DNA of 19,675 nucleotides from Acidobacteriaceae bacterium (GTDB lineage: Bacteria; Acidobacteriota; Terriglobia; Terriglobales; SbA1): the NCBI GenBank assembly GCA_003136335.1, contig PLEA01000520.1, positions 1-19,675 on the forward strand, in the 5' to 3' direction. The position numbers and the translations under genes are program-made. Positions 15,340-19,675 of the stretch are shown here, piece after piece. Numbering within the stretch: position 1 is the first letter of the stretch; the number at the start of each line of letters is the position of its first letter. A model generated the notes under the pieces. That model saw only the letters and a program-made list of their open reading frames with translations. It made no database searches and was not told the origin of the DNA.

Positions 15340-15520
15340 CGTAGGTACCGGGTGTGGCGCGACGCTAGTCCTAGCTAAGCTAGGAAACTCGCGGCCCCCG
15401 CAACCTCCCCATGTGAGTGAGGGACAGCTGGGACATCCGAAAGCCAGGGCGCTTCAGGTAAGCTACCCCGAATAGCTCGGGCTGGCGCCCGTTGTGGGAG
15501 TGATCACTCCTAACGTTTTT
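15340..15520 (+). ncRNA. Candidate structured non-coding RNA, class unknown
   Basis: No protein-like frame is present. Several stems can form in order: CGCGA/TCGCG enclosing CCTAGC-TAA-GCTAGG (about 15360-15400), CCTC/GAGG, CTGG/CCAG, GGGCGC/GCGCCC enclosing CCCGA/TCGGG (about 15445-15490). At the end, GGAGTGATCACTCC (15497-15510) plus TTTTT (15516-15520) resembles a terminator. A weak promoter, TTCACT (15305-15310) and TAATTT (15328-15333) with 17 bases between, lies upstream. I do not recognise a known riboswitch or ribozyme. The orientation is inferred from the terminator. Confidence 0.35.
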
Positions 15521-15815
15521 CAGAAAGCAGGCCCGGCAAAGTCAGCGGGATGGCAGAAACGCAAGCACCAGCAGGTCAGTGAAGAGAAAGAGAGAGACAG
15601 ACCAACCGACCCAGCCGCAGAGGCGTAGCTTGCTAGGTCTCTCCCCGACGCCGCCCCGAGCGATCCCACGTCGCTTAGTGGTATTTCCTCGCGCAATCCC
15701 AGCATTTCTCAGCGCACTCCGCAGCTCCTCCGCGACCTCTGCGGTAAGAAGCTTTTGGTACTCTTATGTGCGGAACCCAGCTCGGCCGGAAGCCGAGAGC
15801 CGGAAGCCCAAGACC
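15521..15815. other. Intergenic region upstream of the cupin gene, repeat-like, no gene seen
   Basis: Besides the palindrome copy at 15619-15642 it contains CCGCAG/CTGCGG arms around 15719-15745 and a CTCGGC/GCCGAG hairpin at about 15781-15796. The open frame running from 15579 into the cupin gene is Arg/Pro/Ser-rich and not protein-like before 15816. Confidence 0.5.
15619..15642. repeat. Dispersed palindromic repeat, copy D (variant arms)
   Basis: AGAGGCGTAGC, TT, GCTAGGTCTCT: the arms have AGC/GCT next to the centre in place of TGC/GCA, the same coordinated change as copy F. Confidence 0.6.
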
Positions 15816-16178
15816 ATGCCCACACTCATTCCCCAGCCCACGCGAATTCAATCCGCCGGCAACAAACCCAAACTCATCGACGAATACGTCGGACGCGTCA
15901 ATACGAAAACCTCCGCCGCCAGCGTCGCCCACATGCGTAGCCCACAAGGATGGCTCGAGCCCGGCCAAACTCCCGAGTTCGACGAGTTCACGATCGTCCT
16001 GAAAGGAACGCTCCGCGTCGAGCACAAGGCCGGCTCGCTCGACATCGCGGCCGGCCAAGCGGTCATCGCCCACGCCGGCGAATGGGTGCGCTACTCCACG
16101 CCCCAGGAAGGCGGCGCCGAATACATCGCGGTATGCCTGCCCGCATTTTCGATGGAGACGGTGCACCGGGGGGAATGA
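15816..16178 (+). CDS. Small cupin-domain protein lacking the usual metal histidines
   Basis: 120 residues from ATG 15816, which has GGAAG upstream; the longer frame to 15579 is rejected for its composition. The sequence forms a single cupin beta-barrel: EPGQTPEFDEFTIVLKGTLRV corresponds to motif 1 and AGQAVIAHAGEWVRYSTP to motif 2. The HxH...E of motif 1 is replaced by TPEFDE, so the classical three-His metal site is missing, although acidic residues remain. The family commonly occurs as a cytoplasmic single-domain protein of unknown substrate, and a binding or isomerase role cannot be chosen. It stands alone, followed 85 bases later by the VapBC pair. Confidence 0.82.
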   Translation: MPTLIPQPTRIQSAGNKPKLIDEYVGRVNTKTSAASVAHMRSPQGWLEPGQTPEFDEFTIVLKGTLRVEHKAGSLDIAAGQAVIAHAGEWVRYSTPQEGGAEYIAVCLPAFSMETVHRGE

Positions 16179-16211
16179 CAATCGCCCTCGCCGGACACGG
16201 CTGAATGTGAC

Positions 16212-16240
16212 TTGCTCTATACACACAATTGTGAGATATT
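16212..16240 (+). promoter_or_regulatory. Probable vapBC promoter with internal operator palindrome
   Basis: TTGCTC (16212-16217) and GATATT (16235-16240) are 17 bases apart. Between them lies a perfect ten-base palindrome CACAATTGTG (16224-16233), well placed for repression by the VapB-VapC complex. Confidence 0.5.
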
Positions 16241-16263
16241 TACACATAGGATTAGGTGGACCG

Positions 16264-16467
16264 ATGCGGACCAATATCGACATTGACGATCGCTTAATGC
16301 GGCAGGCCATGCGGCATAGCGGTACCCGAACCAAGAAAGCGACGGTGGAAGCGGGTTTGCGTCTGCTGGTTGAGACACACGCCCAGACCTCGATCCGTCG
16401 GCTCAAAGGCAAAGTGCATTGGGAAGGCGATCTCGACGAGTCCCGCCGTGGACGAGTCCAAGAATAG
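16264..16467 (+). CDS. vapB: VapB family antitoxin
   Basis: 67 residues from ATG 16264, with AGGTGG five bases upstream. The N-terminus, MRTNIDIDDRLMRQAM, is a ribbon-helix-helix DNA-binding domain, and KKATVEAGLRLLVE its second helix. The C-terminal part (RRLKGKVHWEGDLDESRR) is the usual toxin-binding tail, which blocks the PIN active site. The stop is seven bases before the toxin start, so the two are one operon under the palindrome-bearing promoter at 16212-16240. It belongs to a different antitoxin family from the Phd-type protein at 11584, so the two modules are independent. Confidence 0.92.
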   Translation: MRTNIDIDDRLMRQAMRHSGTRTKKATVEAGLRLLVETHAQTSIRRLKGKVHWEGDLDESRRGRVQE

Positions 16468-16474
16468 AGAACAC

Positions 16475-16882
16475 ATGGTCATCGTTGACACCACGGTGTG
16501 GATTGATTATCTCGGCGGTGTCGTAAACCAGGAAACGGCGTGGCTCGATCACGCCTTTCCTCGCGAACGGTTAGGATTGACGGACTTAATTCTGTCCGAG
16601 GTGTTGCAGGGCATTCGCGACAACGCGGCTTTTGAGCGCGTGCGCACGGATCTGATGAGACTGCGGATATTCGCTGCCGGAGGGCCCGATCTCGCCATCG
16701 CGGCGGCCCAGAACTACCGCACCTTGCGGCAACGCGGCTTTACCGTCCGCAAGACGATTGACTGCTGGATCGCTACATTCTGTCTGCTTTCCGGCCACAA
16801 GCTTTTGCACCGCGACCGTGATTTCGACACATTCGAGAAAGTGCTGGGGCTGCAAGTTGTGCATCCCCAGGCCGCGCTGTGA
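16475..16882 (+). CDS. vapC: VapC family PIN-domain ribonuclease toxin
   Basis: 135 residues from ATG 16475, with AGAGA just upstream; the frame open to 16370 overlaps vapB and is not used. The PIN metal site is complete: Asp5 (IVDTTVWIDY), Glu42 (SEVLQGI), Asp96 (TIDCWIA) and Asp114/Asp116 (HRDRDFD). The toxin should cut RNA and be held inactive by the VapB protein encoded immediately upstream. The length and motifs are those of an intact VapC. Downstream lie paired hairpins and the convergent guaA gene. Confidence 0.93.
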   Translation: MVIVDTTVWIDYLGGVVNQETAWLDHAFPRERLGLTDLILSEVLQGIRDNAAFERVRTDLMRLRIFAAGGPDLAIAAAQNYRTLRQRGFTVRKTIDCWIATFCLLSGHKLLHRDRDFDTFEKVLGLQVVHPQAAL

Positions 16883-16948
16883 GTTTCCCGCCCGCCTACT
16901 AGCCGAACACGCGCAATTCGCGGACAGGTCACCCGCAAACACAAGCTA

Positions 16949-16986
16949 GCCGAGCTTCGCTCGGCGGACAGCCGAGGCGGCTGTCC
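16949..16986. terminator. Paired hairpins between convergent vapC and guaA
   Basis: GCCGAGC-TTC-GCTCGGC (16949-16965) is followed directly by GGACAGCCG-AGG-CGGCTGTCC (16966-16986), stems of seven and nine perfect pairs. There is no T run, so this is a possible bidirectional terminator or a repeat-type element. A seven-base tandem AGCCAAG repeat follows at 17019-17032. Confidence 0.5.
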
Positions 16987-17040
16987 CTACGCGATTCTTG
17001 GTTTGGCCAAAAGCTAAAAGCCAAGAGCCAAGAGCGCTCC

Positions 17041-18645
17041 TCACTCCCACTCAATCGTACCCGGCGGCTTCGACGTGATGTCGTAGACCACACGGTTCAC
17101 GCCTTTCACTTCATTCACAATCCGCGTGGAGATGGTCTTCAGCACTTCGTGCGGCAGCGGGACCCAGTCCGCCGTCATGCCATCTTCCGAACTGACGGCG
17201 CGGATGGCGCACGTGTAGGCGTAAGTCCGCATATCGCCCATCACGCCCACCGACATCACCGGCAGCAGCACGGCGAACGACTGCCAGATTTTCGTGTAGA
17301 GGCCGGCGTTCTTGATTTCAGTGACGACGATGTCGTCGCACTCGCGCAGCAGCGCCAGGCGCTCGGAAGTGACTTCTCCCAGCACACGCACGGCGAGTCC
17401 GGGCCCCGGAAAGGGCTGCCGCTGCAGGATTTCTTCGGGCATGCCGAGGTCGCGGCCGATCTTGCGGACTTCGTCCTTGAACAAGTCTTTCAGCGGCTCG
17501 ATCAGCTTGAGCTTCATTTTTTCCGGCAGGCCGCCGACGTTGTGGTGCGACTTGATGACCTGCGACGGCCCGCGCACCGAGCGCGACTCGATCACATCGG
17601 GATAGAGCGTCCCCTGCACCAGCCATTTGACCTTGCCTTCGCTCTTCTCGATGCGACGGGCTTCTTTCTCGAACACCTTAATGAATTCATTGCCGATAAT
17701 CTTGCGCTTTTTCTCGGGATCGCTGACGCCCTTAAGTTTGCCGAGAAAGCGGTCGGTCGCATCGACTGCGTCCAGCTGCAGATTGAGCTTGTCGCGCAGC
17801 GCCTTCTGTACTTTCTCGAACTCGTTCTTGCGCAGCACACCGTTGTTCACGAAAATGCAAGTCAATCGCGACTTCCCCTTTGCGTCGCGCAACGCACGGT
17901 CGACTAACACCGCCGCGACCGACGAATCCACGCCGCCGGAGAGCGCGCAGATGGCGCGTCCGCTGCCAACTTGCTGCTTTACCTGCTCGACGGTCGAATC
18001 GATGAAACGCTGCGGGGTCCATGTGGACTTCGCGCCGCAAATCTGGAAGATGAAATTTCTCAGCATCTGCGTCCCTTGCGGCGTGTGGTGGACCTCGGGA
18101 TGAAATTGCACCGCGTACCATTTCTTGGCGGTGTTCTGAATGCCGGCCACCGCGTAGTGAGTTTTGGCCATCAGCTCGAATCCCGGTGGCAGTTCGAGAG
18201 CTTCGTCACCGTGCGACATCCAGACCGCAAGTTTTTTGGCCAGGCCCTGAAAAAGGATCGAGTCGGAAACGATATCGATTTCGGCGTGGCCGTACTCGCG
18301 CTTGTCGGCGGGGCGCACCTTGCCACCCAGCGTGTGCACCATGAATTGCAATCCATAGCAGATGCCGAGCACGGGCACGCCCAGTTCGAAGATGCGCGCG
18401 TCGGCAGGCGGAGCGTCCTTATCGTAGACCGACCAGGGCGCACCCGAAAGCACGATCCCGGCGGGCGCATAGCTATTGACCTCATCGAGCTTCGCGGTGC
18501 AGGGGAGCACCACGGAAAACACATTCTGTTCGCGGATACGGCGCGCGATGAGCTGGGTATACTGCGCGCCGAAGTCGAGGATAACGATGGATTGGCCGAG
18601 AGAAGATTGGTCGAGGGACCGCTTGTGCCAGGATTCTTTTTCCAC
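17041..18645 (-). CDS. guaA: GMP synthase (glutamine-hydrolysing)
   Basis: 534 residues from GTG 18645; TTG 18660 is an alternative that adds five residues. It makes GMP from XMP, ATP and glutamine. The N-terminal class I glutamine amidotransferase domain has Cys96 (GICYGLQ), His182 and Glu184 (QFHPEVHH). The ATP-pyrophosphatase domain has the P-loop SGGVDSSV (236-243), and the C-terminal dimerisation domain ends with the standard GTIEWE. The oxyanion segment reads LSGAPWSVY in place of the usual SGGPSSVY, a mild variation. Upstream on the minus strand is TTTACACT (-10-like) about 28 bases before the GTG. It appears to be a single gene unit, not paired with guaB. Confidence 0.97.
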   Translation of the reverse strand: MEKESWHKRSLDQSSLGQSIVILDFGAQYTQLIARRIREQNVFSVVLPCTAKLDEVNSYAPAGIVLSGAPWSVYDKDAPPADARIFELGVPVLGICYGLQFMVHTLGGKVRPADKREYGHAEIDIVSDSILFQGLAKKLAVWMSHGDEALELPPGFELMAKTHYAVAGIQNTAKKWYAVQFHPEVHHTPQGTQMLRNFIFQICGAKSTWTPQRFIDSTVEQVKQQVGSGRAICALSGGVDSSVAAVLVDRALRDAKGKSRLTCIFVNNGVLRKNEFEKVQKALRDKLNLQLDAVDATDRFLGKLKGVSDPEKKRKIIGNEFIKVFEKEARRIEKSEGKVKWLVQGTLYPDVIESRSVRGPSQVIKSHHNVGGLPEKMKLKLIEPLKDLFKDEVRKIGRDLGMPEEILQRQPFPGPGLAVRVLGEVTSERLALLRECDDIVVTEIKNAGLYTKIWQSFAVLLPVMSVGVMGDMRTYAYTCAIRAVSSEDGMTADWVPLPHEVLKTISTRIVNEVKGVNRVVYDITSKPPGTIEWE

Positions 18646-18690
18646 GGATGAGTTTCTCAAATTCGGGCAGACAGTGTAAAGGCCGCCATT

Positions 18691-18716
18691 CGTAGAGACC
18701 TGCTTGCAACGTCTCC
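18691..18716. repeat. Dispersed palindromic repeat, copy E
   Basis: CGTAGAGACCTGC, TT, GCAACGTCTC, between guaA and the membrane-protein gene, upstream of the guaA promoter. Confidence 0.75.
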
Positions 18717-18750
18717 GCTCGCCATCGTTCCGAATGCTTCAGGCAGGAGC

Positions 18751-18772
18751 CGTAGCAAGCTACGTCTCTACG
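18751..18772. repeat. Dispersed palindromic repeat, copy F (variant arms)
   Basis: On the minus strand it reads CGTAGAGACGTAGC, TT, GCTACG: both arms have changed together near the centre. It supplies the last codons (GTA GAG ACG) and the TAG stop of the membrane-protein gene. Confidence 0.8.
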
Positions 18773-19675
18773 GCGAGATTTGGGACGTCGCTCAGGATCG
18801 GTTCATCGCGGTCGATCGCCGTCTGGACCAGCGGTGCCTTGGGCACCGGAGCGGGTGGCGGCAACGGCGCCAGCAACGCCTGCGGCGTTTCCGCTATGCA
18901 GACGTAGCCCGCGAGCCGCGCCATATATAACCAGTCGGCAAGCGCGCAATAAGCCAGAGTCACGAGAATCTCTGCCGCAACTACCGCCCGCCACGGCACC
19001 ACGCCGGCGAAGCCTAGCGGGATCGAAGCGACAGTGGTAGCTCCGACGAAAACGACCAGGTGCGCCAGCCCTGTCCACGTGCCGACCGCGAAAACTGCGC
19101 CGGTACGTTCGCGGCAGAAAGCCGCGGCGGAGGCGATCGCATCCACTGCGTCCTCACTGTCGCGGACGGCAAACATCCCCGCCAGCGACAAGAGCCAGTT
19201 CAGCGCCCACCACACGTAGCAGATCAGTCCGGCCAGCGGCAGAAAGAGAGAAAATGCCAGTCCGGGTTGAGGATTGGTTTTGGGCGAGGCAAACCCGGCC
19301 AGGATGGCTGCGCCCTCGAATCCGAAGACCGCGGCCAGTGCCACAGCGGCGCGCAGGAAGTTCAGGCGGAGCAACGCGGGGAATGGCTCACGAACCTGAT
19401 TCGTAGAGACGTTGCTCGCAACGTCCCTACGAAAATACTCCAGCAAGCCACGCACAGTGGCGATGCGGCCCACAGAGCCGGCAACGATCCAGAGGACGGC
19501 CAGCATCAATGCCGCGAGCAAGCAGACGATCGCGGCGCGGTTCAAACTGCCGCGGAGAATGTGAGCGATGGCCTCTCCAACCAGGTAGGGATGGCGCGTC
19601 CGCAAAAAAAGCAGTTCCCCGTTCGTCACGGTAAGCGTGTCGAGATATTCGAAAAGTCCAAAAACGAAAAGCGCT
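18760..19675 (-). CDS. Multi-pass membrane protein of unknown function (5' partial)
   Basis: The frame stays open to the window end, so the start lies outside; the in-frame GTG at 19629 is unlikely to be the start, because the residues before it (LFVFGLFEYLDTLTV) continue the protein smoothly. About 304 residues are visible with five or six hydrophobic segments: AAIVCLLAALMLAVLWIV, AAVALAAVFGFEGAAILAGF, a long LAFSLFLPLAGLICYVWWAL region, AHLVVFVGATTVASIPLGF and VVAAEILVTLAYCALADWLY. The tail is Pro-rich and cytoplasmic or periplasmic. Ten residues, RRDVASNVST, are exactly encoded by a palindromic repeat (19402-19431) between the first and second visible segments. I do not recognise the family. 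Confidence 0.85.
   Translation of the reverse strand, partial: ALFVFGLFEYLDTLTVTNGELLFLRTRHPYLVGEAIAHILRGSLNRAAIVCLLAALMLAVLWIVAGSVGRIATVRGLLEYFRRDVASNVSTNQVREPFPALLRLNFLRAAVALAAVFGFEGAAILAGFASPKTNPQPGLAFSLFLPLAGLICYVWWALNWLLSLAGMFAVRDSEDAVDAIASAAAFCRERTGAVFAVGTWTGLAHLVVFVGATTVASIPLGFAGVVPWRAVVAAEILVTLAYCALADWLYMARLAGYVCIAETPQALLAPLPPPAPVPKAPLVQTAIDRDEPILSDVPNLAVET
19402..19431. repeat. Dispersed palindromic repeat, copy G, in frame inside a coding region
   Basis: CGTAGAGACGTTGC, TC, GCAACGTCCCTACG: a full 30-base copy with one arm mismatch. At 30 bases it adds exactly ten codons to the membrane-protein gene and leaves the frame intact on both sides. Confidence 0.9.

Noticed and set aside
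15579..15815. N-terminal extension of the cupin frame
   Set aside because: Composition is Arg/Pro/Ser-rich and reads through a repeat; ATG 15816 with a ribosome site gives the complete cupin domain.
18760..18800. Possible CRISPR-like pair of repeats at 18691 and 18751
   Set aside because: Only two copies, in opposite orientation and with different arms, with no regular spacer and no cas gene; they belong to the dispersed palindrome family.

Overview
The window is a GC-rich chromosomal segment, most likely from an Acidobacteriota member of the Terriglobia/Koribacter type. The best evidence is a tandem pair of secreted von Willebrand factor A proteins that match the 'VWFA-related Acidobacterial' family. 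Short palindromic repeats scattered between genes and a TACAAT-type -10 motif lying very close to start codons fit, but the assignment is inferred from family knowledge and not proven. I see no rRNA, complete tRNA, CRISPR array, transposase or phage gene.

Layout. 1-1923 is the 3' part of a glutamate-carboxypeptidase-like M28 metallopeptidase. A long hairpin separates it from two convergent, overlapping VWA genes (2141-4232, minus). A divergent intergenic region (4233-4658) leads to a plus-strand run: DUF1015 protein, cell-wall amidase, GerMN lipoprotein-like protein and ribonuclease PH (4659-9015), then a small PilZ protein (9169-9534). The amidase and GerMN genes overlap by ATGA; gerM next to rph is an arrangement also known in Bacillus. 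On the minus strand come a succinate-semialdehyde-type dehydrogenase (9546-10910) and a Phd/PIN toxin-antitoxin pair (11104-11820). On the plus strand follow a LacD-type class I aldolase (12007-13008), a short-chain dehydrogenase whose 3' end looks frameshifted (13142-14056), and a secreted VirB10-barrel-like protein with a Pro/Gly-rich tail and a clean intrinsic terminator (14152-15285). Next are a structured non-coding stretch, a cupin and a VapBC pair (15816-16882). The minus-strand guaA gene (17041-18645) and a partial multi-pass membrane protein (18760-19675) close the window.

How it fits together. Most genes are housekeeping or cell-envelope functions in small units and not one pathway. 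The most distinctive feature is a family of about 30-bp palindromes (arm CGTAGAGACGTTGC, 2-base centre) found seven times. They sit at gene 3' ends, supply stop codons, and in one case lie in frame inside a membrane protein as ten codons. Two copies carry coordinated changes in both arms, which suggests that base pairing is conserved. I found no clear evidence of a new defence or biosynthetic system. The repeat family, the SDR frameshift, the duplicated rph start region and the unassigned RNA-like stretch at 15340-15520 are the items most worth checking.
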